Made by a program: the position numbers and the translations under genes | Shown: piece after piece, positions 44,193 through 55,296 of the stretch | Layout: each line of letters starts with the position of its first letter | Numbering within the stretch: the first letter of the stretch is position 1 | Notes under the pieces: model-generated | Told to the model about the DNA's origin: nothing | The model's database searches: none | What the model saw: only the letters and a program-made list of their open reading frames with translations | DNA from: Entoloma clypeatum | Lineage: Eukaryota; Basidiomycota; Agaricomycetes; Agaricales; Entolomataceae | Assembly (NCBI GenBank): GCA_963565915.1 | Contig: OY751496.1 | Coordinates: 1,798,001-1,862,000, forward strand | Direction: 5' to 3' | Length of the DNA: 64,000 nucleotides

Positions 44193-46161
44193 ATGTCTTC
44201 CCTGAAATTTACCACCCTCACTCTCCTTGTCATCTCATCTGGACTTACCGCCGCTTCGGTCACCCACTACCCCCCCGCTTCCACAAATATCAACAATCTC
44301 ACTTACGCTTTGAGCGGTTCTGGCGCGCCGGGTATATACAATTCGTCAAAGATTCCAGACCATCAATATGGGCAGTACAATTGGTGCAACATGCCCCATG
44401 TTCGACCGCAGGAATACAAGTGAGCCTTCTGACTCAAGGCTCTTCTATCAGTGCTGATTTGGACTCCAGAAAACCGGCTAGCAACTATACCCTCAAGTAC
44501 GTCGAGGTTATCCAGCGCCACCACAAACGCACGCCCTACGCCTCCAACACCTTCTTTAAAGAGGACGTCGCCTGGAACTGTGATGGATTCGGCCCCCTCA
44601 GTGGTTTAAAAACGTAGGTAGGCGGCCGAAGCATCACCAGCAACCGGCTGACCATCGTCATCATCCTAGTGCCAAAGGCCCCGGTTCTTTAGTCCCTCAT
44701 ATCCAATGGGAAGCATCGACCAACCCACAAAACCCTTTCACCAACACCGTCGGTCCAGGCTTCGTACACAGCACGTAAGCTAATCATCCTAGTCTTGGCC
44801 GCGACTTCCTGCTCACATGCTATGTGGACCCTCCCAGTTGCCAATTCCCTCAAATCACGGCTGCAGGCCTGGAGGATGCTATCACCCACGGTGCCGATCT
44901 CCGCGCAGTGTACGCCGATCGCCTCCATCTCCGCCTTCATTTCGACCCTTCCGCCGTCCAAATCCGTACGTATTCTTGTTTTCCTGGTTCAGATGATTCT
45001 ATCACCCACACTTGAATACTTTTCTCAGGTGTCACCAACAATCAGATCACCTCCCAAGTCGCTTCCGGCCTCCTTGAGGGTCTCTTCCCATTGAGCTCCG
45101 GTTCCACCGTTGAGGTCCACATCCAGGCCTCGTCCTTCGACTCTCTTGAGCCTGCGTATCCCTGCGCCAGGGCCGACCGCCTCAAAACCGCAATCACGCA
45201 GACCCAAGAGTGGAATGGTCATCTGAAAGCAGCGGCGAAAATCTCTGCACAGCTGGATAAGGTATCGGGAATCGCAGCCGCTGATGGGGGGTGGCATTCG
45301 TCGTTCGACCAGTATGTGTCTCGACCTCACATGACTTCTCCGCCCAAGTATGCGCTCAACAGCTATTACGACAACTTGAGTGCGAAACAGTGCCATGGAA
45401 AGCCTCTCCCGTGCAGCCTTAACGACACTTCTGTGTGTGTTTCCCAAGATCTTGTATGTACAACTATCATGTCACCCCTCCGAGACCATCTGATACTTAT
45501 CGTTCCGACTACCAGGCAAACACCGTCTACCGCATCGGCAATTGGGAATACTCCTGGATTTTTCGGGATTCACCCGACTCTGCTGCGTTCGCGGCTCTCC
45601 GTTACGGTGGCTGGGTGCTCGAACTCAAAGCTCATCTGCAAGAAAAGATCTCCGGAGCATCCAAGGTAGATTGAGAAATTACCAGCATCGATCCTGCTGT
45701 AGTGGGATTTGACTTGCCATCACAACAGATCCGATACAGACACAACATCGCGCATGACGGATCGATCTCACCGCTCCTTGGGTTTCTGCAAATCAAGAAG
45801 ATGGTCTGGCCTGGGATGGGGTCTGAGGTGCGCCACCCTGAATGTTTGCCAGTCAACGTTCATGTAAGAACTCACACAATCATAATAGGTTGTCTTTGAG
45901 TTATACAGGAGCTCAACCTCGTCCGGCCGTCATTCCAGTCTTGGAACACTCGCATGGTTTGTTCGGGTGCTGTGGGGTGGCCAGCCGCTGGAGTCGTCTA
46001 CTCCACTAGGAGTGCTTGATATGGTGCCTGTGGATGTATTCTTTGCTTGTGAGTTCGATTCATTATTGTTGGCGTCAATGTCATTCACATGGTTATATCC
46101 AGATATTGACTCGATGATCGGCAGTGGAAGTGACTTGTTAGCGGCATGTGCTAGTCAATAG
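44193..46161 (+). CDS. secreted histidine acid phosphatase-like protein
   Basis: Ten exons (44193-44419, 44470-44613, 44670-44774, 44838-44965, 45029-45311, 45363-45453, 45516-45665, 45729-45827, 45889-46048, 46103-46161) sum to 1,446 bp and 481 residues. A signal peptide (MSSLKFTTLTLLVISSGLTA) leads to YTLKYVEVIQRHHKRTPYAS. This is the histidine phosphatase branch-2 signature, but with RHHKRTP in place of the common RHGxRxP. The C-terminal partner HD motif is present in RHNIAHDGSISPLLGFL. Other landmarks are CQFPQITAAGLEDAITHGAD, FDHYYDNLSAKQCHGKPLPC and VLWGGQPLESSTPLGVLDMV. The family includes phytases and acid phosphatases; substrate is not predictable. The catalytic His, both Arg and the HD pair are retained. 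Confidence 0.88.
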
Positions 46162-46338
46162 GCTTTCAATAAGAGTGCAGACTCCAACTCTTGGATGGGG
46201 GTGAATTGCTCGCGGGAGTTGAACGAAAGCGTACATTCAGGGCTTGTCAAGATGTAGCATTGCGAATATGTAGACATCTCAATCACTACGAGAAAGACAA
46301 CTATAACTGACGACAAAGTCTTCAAGTTATTCGAATGT

Positions 46339-47579
46339 TCAGATCCATACAAAAGCCGTCCGAGTTGGAATCTCCTTATTCTGCGCAACAAGCTGTAGAT
46401 TCCTTCCCCCCTCCGTCCTCCTGAACACAACCACCCCAGCCGTCCCCGCAACACCCCCCGCCACCAAATACTCATCCGCACCCTTCAACCACGTCGGTCC
46501 AATCGACATCCCCCTGGGCTGATTAATCCCCGTGTACACCTGCTTGACCAGCACCAACCCCTCGGATGGCTGACCCTGGTGCACATGCTCGAAGATGGCG
46601 ATTGTGTCCCCGCGCGGGTCCTGTATGCCCGTGTTGCGGTTGCTAACGTAGATGTAGGGTTTTGGGAACTTGTGTGTTGGGGGCGGGATTATGATTTCTC
46701 CGGCAGCGAAGGCGGCGCGCGCGGGAGGCTTGGGAGGAATTATAGAGACACTGGCAATGATAGGCGAGGACCCGTTGGGTGCGGCGGGGAAAGCTTGGAC
46801 GCTGAGGGTTGATGTGAGCTCGTGCAGTGTGAAGAGCCGGTCATCTGAAGGAGTAGAAGTATTGGGCCACATTTCGGAAGGCTGACACAGTACAACTCAC
46901 TGTAGATAGTAATATGCCGTGGCCCACTGTTGAGAGGTTGAGGGATGAATCCCTGGATGCGATATGCGCCTGGTCCGCCATGTCGAACAAGTCGCCAGAT
47001 TTTTCCACCACCCTTGACACAGTCAATATGCAGCCGTGAAATCTTGGAATCGAGTTCTCACCAAATCCGGAACAAGTATTTCTCCCTTGTACTCGACCGC
47101 TTGATGAGGATGAGACACGTTTGGCGCTGCAGGCGGCGGAAAGGTGATCACCGGCGCCAATTTGTTGAAGGCCAACGGGGATGATGTGGTAGGCACTATA
47201 CGCCCGTTGCCTGAGCCGTAGTTGAAAACGGCGACTTCTCCCGTAGACAAGGCGACTGCGAACGCGGGGCTGTCGCCACCCGAGCTGACAGTGGAGATGG
47301 GATTCGACACAGTGCCTTGAGGACCGATTCTGAATGATTGGAGGGAGCCCTTCGTCTGCTCGTTAACTGCGCTGCGCAGAGTTCAAAACAGGTCGGGAGA
47401 ATGCGGGAGGAAGCGACATACTAGAGAATGTTACGGTTGGTTGGGTGCAGTGTGATCCAGGACGGTGAAGGCCCCGAGGAAGACTTTCTAAGAAGCGAAA
47501 GAGAAGACGAGGAGGTGTTGAACAGGTATGCTGCAATAAAGGCGTTGTAGCCACCGGCGAGAATAGTAAAAGCCACCAT
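46339..47579 (-). CDS. lactonase-type seven-bladed beta-propeller protein
   Basis: Exons 47422-47579, 47062-47371, 46901-47012 and 46339-46844 sum to 1,086 bp and 361 residues. It starts MVAFTILAGGYNAFIAAYLF and shows blade-like repeats: SWITLHPTNRNILYAVNEQ, GDSPAFAVALSTGEVAVFNY, APNVSHPHQAVEYKGEILVP, GPRHITIYNDRLFTLHELTS, KPYIYVSNRNTG, and it ends EIPTRTAFVWI. This order is typical of the fungal lactonase / carboxy-cis,cis-muconate cyclase family (PF10282-like), which overlaps 6-phosphogluconolactonase. No secretion signal beyond a weakly hydrophobic start is seen. Substrate is not assignable. It converges with the acid phosphatase-like gene, 177 bp apart. Confidence 0.87.
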
Positions 47580-48044
47580 GGAGGATGGTGAAGAAAATGT
47601 TTGAACAGGGTGAGATGACCCTATGTAACAAGTCAAACCGTAACAAGTCGCGCGCTGTAAGGGCTTTTGTACTCAAAATAGTCAGACAATGGAATCTAGT
47701 CGGAACCTTCATCCATACTTAGATGCCCATTCAACGTGTGACATCTGAGCCGATTGTCAAGAGGCGACGCGTAACTTTTTTCCATGGTGATGCCACCGGA
47801 AGGCGTATGGCGATGATGCGCCATGTAACGAAGGTCGGCATCGAAGTTGACTTAATCCGAGAACATAGCGATCTCTAGTCGCAAGGGAACATCAAGTTAG
47901 CTCGTCCAACGTATGGGCATGAAAGGGCCCCGAGAAGACGTTTTCATGTCCATTTCTCCCATACATCATGCCCTAATTCCCTGTTAGTTCAGCTCAACTC
48001 GGGTTATTTGTTAGAAGCTAGTGTGAGACAAACGTTAAGATGGA
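47580..48044. promoter_or_regulatory. lactonase upstream region and F-box gene 3' flank
   Basis: Both neighbours are on the minus strand. No coding content was recognised. Confidence 0.4.
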
Positions 48045-49169
48045 TTACCCATCGTGCCCATCACCGAGGTATGTCGCATCCTCTATTTCCGCGCCGGTCA
48101 GATACGCCGTATCCCCAGGTTCGTCTCCGTCATCACTTGCAGATTCGTCCGATCCTTCGGTTTTCCAAAATGTCCACTCGACTCTGTTCAGTGCAGGAGG
48201 GGTTATGTACACGCTGTATTTTGGGTCGATCGTGCGCCCTTGCTTTCGTGCCACCCATCTGTCACGGAACTCCACGTCACTATACAGGAGGTTCATACAA
48301 CGGTCACATTCGCCAGCCCAAAGGTACGGGTTGTGTTCGGCATCATCCACTAAAGTCATGTTCCCGTGTCCACGATCGGCCATCGTGATATACACAGAGT
48401 GAAGATGCTTTAGGTGTGAAAATGCACGGGCATAATGCATCTGATGAACAAGGGTATCTTCCAGCCTGGTCAAAACGTAGCAGGTGTCAAGAGCTTACAG
48501 GAAGACCGAAACCTCCTTCATAAACAATCCTGTCTGGACCGGGTGCACGAAATCTAGCCGGGCAACAAGTATGGCACAAACCACACCAAATTTTTTTCTG
48601 GCGTAAACTCAACACCTCGAGATCTGGGAGGATTTTTTCGATGTTATCGAAGATCATGGGAGACGGCCATGTGAGGCCACGGATGTCCAATTCTACAACT
48701 CGCGGGGGAACGTTGATGAAGGGCAATCTTTCTGCTGGACCATTGGCATGACAGATCATTGGGTAGCTAGAGCACCAATCTAGGCGAACTGTGCGGAGGG
48801 ATCTGAATCCACACATATCCCAGATGGATGTAAGGAAACAACCAGTTTGAACGCAGTGAAGCTCTCTTCCGACGTGATATCAGAGTGTTGAAAACTTGCG
48901 ATAGGATGTCGCACTCACCGTGTCCACCTTGTACCGATCTCAGGGAAGATATTGAGGAGTATAGGGATGTCTTTTGGGTCTGTAATGAACAATGTGCGGA
49001 ACCACGTCGCAAGTGCGAGAGTTCTGTAGGCCCTGGACGCGAGCGTTAGTGGCTCAATAGGGGACCAAAGGGACTTGGTCCGTGCCCCCAGTCCCTCCGG
49101 TATTTCCACTGGAGAGCAGAGAAAGCCAACGATTTCGCGAATGATTTCTGGCGGAAGGTGCGGAGGCAT
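48045..49169 (-). CDS. F-box domain protein
   Basis: Exons 48919-49169, 48499-48865 and 48045-48440 sum to 1,014 bp and 337 residues. The N-terminus MPPHLPPEIIREIVGFLCSP is the F-box start, followed by LTLASRAYRTLALATWFRTL. The rest has leucine-rich strands (VVELDIRGLTWPSP, ILPDLEVLSLRQKKIW) and an acidic tail. Such proteins recruit substrates to SCF ubiquitin ligases; in mushrooms the family is large. The second intron acceptor at 48441 was chosen over a nearer AG because it alone keeps frame with MHYARAFSHLKHLHSVYI. Confidence 0.8.
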
Positions 49170-52100
49170 TCCCGCTTGTTCAATCGGAGATTAATCGTGC
49201 TTGTGGGAATTGTATCGGAGACTAAATTATGTGTACGCATTATTTACCCGACACGCTCTTCCTTTCTTGCCACGATGTTGCACACCAAACTTCCAACACC
49301 CAAGTTCAACTCTGAACCTTCCTTGGTCCTGTCTTTCCAAACCCTCATCGCTCCAGGTTCCCGTTCGACCGCTGGACCCGCTCCCCTTGGCCAACTGCCG
49401 CTTCCAGCCAAAATGATCCACTTCTTACCCGAGAAGTGTTATCTAACCCTACGTTTCTATAGGTCGTCATACACCCGATATTTCGCTTGGTGGAGGTAGC
49501 CGGCATCTCTCTTGGTTCTCAAGGAGTAGAAACTGTCAACGTCGCGTCAAGTCCTGCGATGACTGAGCCTTGATGACCTGGACATGCGTATCCGTTCGAA
49601 CCCCCCCATGACCAGATATCATTCGCCTGCCATGACGTTTCATGTCAAGCCTCCCATCGCATCTCCGGAAAAGTGTCCTATTCCGGTTCATGAGCCGGTA
49701 ATCAACTCTGACCACACACAGAGCCCCGTCTGCAACGCCTCGGGACCCCCGCTCTTATTGCCTGTTGCCTCTCACACAGGGAGGATAGCATGGTGGACTG
49801 AGAATGGAGCTAGGCGAAGCCGGAAACACGTGGGCTCCATTATCTGGTTGTGAAACGGCTCCGGAATGTGACACCAGAGACGCGTCGCGGGACTTCCTTT
49901 GGAGGCTGTATTGTTACCGAGCAGGCTACCTACGGTCTGGAGTGGGCGGGTCGGCGAGATATCGTCCAGCTGGGGCTACGCACAGGTGTTCTTCGAGACA
50001 CCCCATGTGTCCCCATATCTACTCCACGCATTTTGGCTCTTTCATTCCGGTGTGCAGTCATGCCACTGTACGATTGTCGCGCCGTCGAGAGACGACGGTC
50101 ACCTCCTTCTGCTCGCTTTGAGCTGTGAAACAAGCTTCGCACAAGGTGTTGCAACCTGGTCTTCGTGACCGCTTCCTCTGAGCCGCTTCTACTCTGCCGC
50201 ATCAGGCGCGGACAGGAGCCTCAAACCCCGGTGACGTTTATGCGAGATTTCTATCACCGTGGCTACGGCAGTGCCATCTCCTAACTCACTCTCTGGAATG
50301 GGCGAAAGAATGGTATATAGCAGGAGAAGTCCAGAAGCGTCGGCGAACGCATGGAAACTTGCATGGCTTCGCGGCTGGCTGTGCACTAGGAATTTGGGGC
50401 GCGTTCTAGACCCGTTCCGAACAACAAAAGGGAATTGTACAGGAAAGCATGGATTCTTGGCATGTCCCTCAGTCGTTTGTGACTTTTGGGAGGCGCTATG
50501 GCACGGCGCAGGCTTGTACATCATCCGTGGGCGCCAGCCACTCGACGTTCCTCTCACAACATCATATCGGTTCTTTTTCTCTCCCTCTGGCCATTACCCA
50601 CCCGCCCCCAACTTCTGTCCTTCCCTACAGGCAGGAAGGCGGACTACAACGGAGGCCATGCGTTAGTAGCTCAATCTCCACCTCGTATATCCCAGAGTTC
50701 TCGACTTTTTTCATCCGTTGACGTCAACAAGATGTGGTGTGCTGTGCATCTCCGGTGCCAACCCAAGAAAGCCGGCATACGGTTCTCGTTCTTGTTATTC
50801 AGTCTATGGAAGGCGAAGACAACATCCCCTTGAGCCTGGTTGGTCCTTTTTGGTTGATCTTCTATGCCTGTGGCTTGTTTTCCTGGGTTTTTCCTGTCCT
50901 GGTCTGGGATCCGTTTCTGTTTCAGTGACCTATGATCTTGATCGCACACTGTTCCGTTGTTTCAATCTCCATTCACATGTCGCGTCGTGCCTCTGTATTG
51001 TGTTGCCTTGTCACGTCTGGCCTTCTACTTCCCTCGTTTGCAGTTGTGACTCCTTTGGGATGTTGCAACAGAGATTCGTTCTCGAGTGCGGCGTGTGGAA
51101 CTGGAATTTGTTTTCCAAGGCTGGCTGATAGGTAACCGATCTATGCATGACATTTGATTGGGTGTGGGGCCGGAGCTCGGACGGGACGTGTAGAGATTTG
51201 GCGAGAATGAACGGCAGTTTCCTTGAACCTTGGAATCTACCTTGCAGCCACAGACACACACAAGAAGACGGCGGGAAGGCAGCGAGCTGGGTTCGGGGAT
51301 GCCGAGCTGACCTTGCTGTGCGCCTTGTGCGAGAGGATGAGTAGATATGTCTACTTTCTGGGAGAAGAGACGCCTGGCCCCGCTATATCTATTGATAGAG
51401 GATGAAATTAGGATGACGGATCAACATCTGGTGTGCGTGGTGGAATGGGGAAATCTCAACTGTTGTCATGACTGGGGAGAGACTACCGTCGGAGCAGGGG
51501 TTGGGCGAACACATGTGGTTGATGTTGTGGCGGGGGAAGCTCGTTGTGGCTTCGAGAGTGGGTGCATGTGTGGTTGGGGGATTTCTGGAGGAAATTGCGC
51601 TGGTGTGGTGTGGGGTTCGTCTGGCTTGGCCTGGCTATATTGAGGAGGACATGTGTCCGATGATTCATGCCCGATAATTTTTTGTTTACGCTCGCCTTCG
51701 TGGCGATTGCTTTTTATTTTTGTGGCGATTCGTTCGCGTTTGTTTGTTGCTCTATCTATCTCTATCTTTGTATGTTCGTAGAGAATGTATGAATTTGGCG
51801 CGCTAACATGCACCCCTTCAACTATACATGTCCCCCTACTAGTTGTCTTCTCCGGCTTTTGGCCTAGCGCGACTACTTCGGGGGGACGTCAGCCTCGCGA
51901 AGTGGAAGAAGTCGCACCGATGAGGGGGCGAGGAAATGTTATGACAGTGGCGACTTGGATCATATGGTGTCGTGAAGATTCACACTGCACAGACCTATCG
52001 CTAACTCTTGTTTCGTCTTGATACTTGCAGCCCTGAGATATAGTGTAATGTAGGATAGGATTCCATGTTTCCAACCTGTGGATCTAACACCAGCAGTGCT

Positions 52101-52235
52101 TCCCATCCTCGGAGATTGAAGAGTCGGGAAATATATACTGTCGAAGCAACTTCTTTGTAAAGACGCCTGAGAACTTTCAAGGATGGGGTTGCGGTTCCGT
52201 CTATCAGCGAAAAGTGGGGTGCTGGAGGTCTGAAC
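49170..52235. other. 3.1 kb gene-poor region
   Basis: No reading frame on either strand carries a recognisable domain or a convincing multi-exon join. The stretch 51650-51790 is T-rich with simple tetranucleotide-like TCTA runs, like untranslated or non-coding transcript sequence. No transposon termini were seen. Confidence 0.45.
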
Positions 52236-53633
52236 CTACCATAGCCCCAAGGACTTGTCGTAGAACATCTTTGCCCATAACAATAGCCTGTACTCGTCAT
52301 CTTCTACCACTTCCACCCCCGCCTCTTTGAACGAATCTAACTGTGTCATGCGGGCCAAAGAACCTCTGTCGATTCTGAGTTTCTCGAGGGGACGACCAGC
52401 GGCTTTACGAAGGGCAGTAAGATCCAGAACGTCTTGCTCGGAGAAGAACGAGCCAAAGCGACTCAGACCCAATGTCCGAAGGTCGCACCAGAGAGGTTGG
52501 CTTGTAACTTTGAGAGCGGCGAGAACACCATACACTCCAGAACCTAAGAGAACTGCATGTTGGACATTGGGAAAGCATGAGTGTATCGATTTCATATGGG
52601 AGCGCTCCCATAATTCTTTGTTTCCTGGCAACGATAATGTAACAGCTTCTGGTGTAGGGAGTTTCCGTCTTTGGAAGGGGAGGTAATTTTTGACAAAGGA
52701 AGCCAAATCGTTCCCTTCCAAAGGTGCGATCAGGACATGGCGCAAGGCGGGAGCGGCGGAGAACAGGAGTAACAGCCGAAGCGACACCAATGTCGCAAGA
52801 TCGAAGAACTGGACAGAGGAGAGGGAGGGCAGTTCAAAAGGTTGTATATCCTCGGGCCGTATGGATGACCTCTTTAGTGGATTGTAGACGGCGAGGGTCT
52901 CGAGTTTGGAACACTGTGATATGATGGCCGTGAAGTCCTCCATGGAATGATAGGTAAGATCGAGATGGAGGTGAGTGAGCTGCGGGGGAGAATTGGATGG
53001 GAGGGAGAAGGGGAAGGCTACATGGACGTCAGTGAGAGCAGGGGCGCCATGAGGAAACAATCGTTGCACTGTTTCGCCGGTGTTGGGTCTATAATCATGC
53101 ACTCGGATAGAGAGGTGTTTCAGTGAAGTGATAGGTGCTGGGAAGACGCTGAGTTTGTTGAGAAAGAGAAGACCAACGAGTTCATGCGACTTGGTTACGG
53201 ACATGAAAATGGTGCGATATCGCGGGAGATGGTGCGCGAGAACGGTATCGAAGAAGTGATCGAAGGTGTGGATAGCATGGGTGTAGAGCCTCTCTCGTCT
53301 GGCGTGATTGGTGAGATAACCGACGCCGTGGAGGGACACATAACTGGTCGTGAAGTAAAAGTCGATTAAGCAGGGATAGGATCTGGTGTGCCAAAGGTGA
53401 ACTAGATGGATGTTCCAAGGTAGCCGGCTGATGTTGATCGTCGTCCATAGGAGAGGATTTGTGATCGCGACGTTGCGCCAAGCAGCGCAGACGTGAGATG
53501 CGATAAACGGAGGTGACCGCGATCCCCAGGTGAAGTCTGGCCCCCGTTCGTAAGACTCCTCTTCGAGCTGGATCGTAAAGACGAGATTGAGAACGACGGC
53601 GGGCAGGCGCAGCACAGGTGCAGCACCTTCCAT
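52236..53633 (-). CDS. F-box/LRR-type protein, intronless
   Basis: A single frame of 465 residues. It starts MEGAAPVLRLPAVVLNLVFT and has the F-box-like ASHVCAAWRNVAITNPLLWT, then TINISRLPW, typical of mushroom F-box proteins. Later leucine-rich strands (LTHLHLDLTYHSMEDF, LETLAVYNPL, LRHVLIAPL) suggest an LRR-like solenoid. It ends SLGLW. The start is 111 bp from the divergent coiled-coil gene. Its first 415 or so codons are repeated at 60663-61911. Confidence 0.82.
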   Translation of the reverse strand: MEGAAPVLRLPAVVLNLVFTIQLEEESYERGPDFTWGSRSPPFIASHVCAAWRNVAITNPLLWTTINISRLPWNIHLVHLWHTRSYPCLIDFYFTTSYVSLHGVGYLTNHARRERLYTHAIHTFDHFFDTVLAHHLPRYRTIFMSVTKSHELVGLLFLNKLSVFPAPITSLKHLSIRVHDYRPNTGETVQRLFPHGAPALTDVHVAFPFSLPSNSPPQLTHLHLDLTYHSMEDFTAIISQCSKLETLAVYNPLKRSSIRPEDIQPFELPSLSSVQFFDLATLVSLRLLLLFSAAPALRHVLIAPLEGNDLASFVKNYLPFQRRKLPTPEAVTLSLPGNKELWERSHMKSIHSCFPNVQHAVLLGSGVYGVLAALKVTSQPLWCDLRTLGLSRFGSFFSEQDVLDLTALRKAAGRPLEKLRIDRGSLARMTQLDSFKEAGVEVVEDDEYRLLLWAKMFYDKSLGLW

Positions 53634-53744
53634 GGTCCCAGTCGATACAAAAAGGTTCCGCTCTCAGGCACGGCGCCAAACAGGAGCATACAAAAGAAAC
53701 TTTGCACAACGACCACCCATCGACATCCTCCAACACCGCGCCAA
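53634..53744. promoter_or_regulatory. divergent promoter, F-box/LRR / coiled-coil protein
   Basis: 111 bp between opposite start codons, so a shared promoter is likely. Duplicated at 61912-62022. Confidence 0.4.
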
Positions 53745-55193
53745 ATGTTCCCAAAATCATCGTCTCGCGCGCCGTCAGAGGCCTCGACGCGCTTTTCCCG
53801 CTCCACAACCCGCTCCTCGACGGGCTCTGTCTCCACCGCCTCCTCCCGCCCCGCCCGATCTCCCAATGCAACCCCGATGCCCCTCCCTTCCAGCGCTGCC
53901 AAACGTCTCTCTACCTCCATCCCCCTCGCCGCATCCCGCCGCACCTCCACAACGCCCGCCCAGCTCTCCTCCGTCACCTCCACCGGGTACGGCTCGCCTG
54001 CTTCCTCGATTACCCGCAAGGCCCACCCGCGCCCCTCGGCCCCTCCCATCGCTCAGTCAGTGTCAGGCTCGATACGCTCAGCCAAATCCATATCCGTCTA
54101 CAACACAACTGGCAGCCACACCACGGTCGATTCCGCCGATGTCAGAGTGAGGGTGACGTCCATGATTTCGCCACGCAGGACCACAGCGGCAGTGACACCA
54201 CCAAAGGCAACGAAGATGTTGTCTGCCGGATCCCCTGCGATCAACCTCACCTCCCCGAGCCCAAAGGTAAAGGTGAAAAGCACCCCTCAGAAAACGCCCC
54301 CGAGGCGAGGCATGCTCGTGTCCGCAAGCACGAGCAGCACATTTGTCGACACGCCTTCCAAGGTCCGCTCGAAGCGGAACACGCCACACTCGACTCCCTC
54401 AAAACTGGACCCCAGGCAGAGCCCCAGTGCGAACCGTGGCGCAGGAGCAGAGAGACTGACCTTGGCGATGGACAACGGTGGAATGCACAATATGACCAGC
54501 ACCCTCAGCCTCCTCAATGGCTCCTCTGACTTTGGATCTGGCCCGTTATCGGTGTGGGGAGGAGATGATGACGATATGACTATGGAACTCATGACAGACG
54601 TTGATGATGGAGATGTCGATGAAGAGGTATCTCGCGGCGTTGTCGTGCATATAAGTTACCCTAACCCGTTTTTTGTGTCTTTCTCTCTCTTTCAAGATGG
54701 CAGCAGCCCTCTCGCAAATACAGTCCCTCCACGCCAAGAAAATTCTCCACCTCAAACGACTCCTGGAGCGCGCACAGGCGTCCACCGCCGCCCAACTTCA
54801 CGCTCTTCAAGCCGAAGTGCGCCTCTTGCGTGACAATACCAACGCGTTCTCCCATTCGTCCACATATTCGTCGTTGTACCTGGCCTCCGGCCAAGGGACA
54901 GATGACCGCTGCGTTTGTGGCGGCAAGAAAAGGAAAGGGTATTGGTCAGGATACAGGGACGACGAAGATGTTGAGGACGAAGAGGAAGATGAGGAGGCAG
55001 GGTTTGGGAAGAACCTCGTCAAGGCGTTGAAGGGTAGGGGAAAGAGCGGGGATTTCAGTGAGTGGGAAGTGAGGCGCGCGTTGAGGGGGTTAAATCGAGA
55101 AGGGAGGATGAGGCTGTAAGTTTTCCTTCTGTTTTTCAGTATCTCCCTATTGATCGACGTTCTAGAATTGCGATCATATTAGAATGTGAGTGA
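53745..55193 (+). CDS. disordered basic protein with C-terminal coiled coil, unknown function
   Basis: Exons 53745-54626, 54697-55115 and 55166-55193 sum to 1,329 bp and 442 residues. Residues 1-290 are low-complexity Ser/Thr/Pro/Arg with many SP and TP sites (for example [26 protein letters not shown]), as in cell-cycle kinase substrates. An acidic [20 protein letters not shown] precedes the join to [20 protein letters not shown], which starts a coiled coil through LRLLRD. A small [10 protein letters not shown] patch and an acidic [10 protein letters not shown] stretch follow. The end [26 protein letters not shown] looks conserved. I do not recognise the family. The last exon of 28 bp rests on good splice sites and frame. 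Confidence 0.75.
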
Positions 55194-55296
55194 AGCTCAC
55201 GTTCATGTTTCAAAAAGCAAATTCTTATTTTATCTTGAAACGGCAGCATGTCTTCCCGGCGACATACCTCTCCAGATCCTCCTGCTCGAAAAATAC

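Noticed and set aside
53618..54529. Long overlapping plus-strand frame of 303 codons rich in His and Pro
   Set aside because: It is a shifted frame of the coiled-coil gene at 53745; composition follows from Ser/Pro/Thr codons.
55186..55296. Extension of the F-box/WD40 protein upstream of the ATG at 55297
   Set aside because: The frame is open back to 55186 but holds no ATG; an unseen first exon remains possible.
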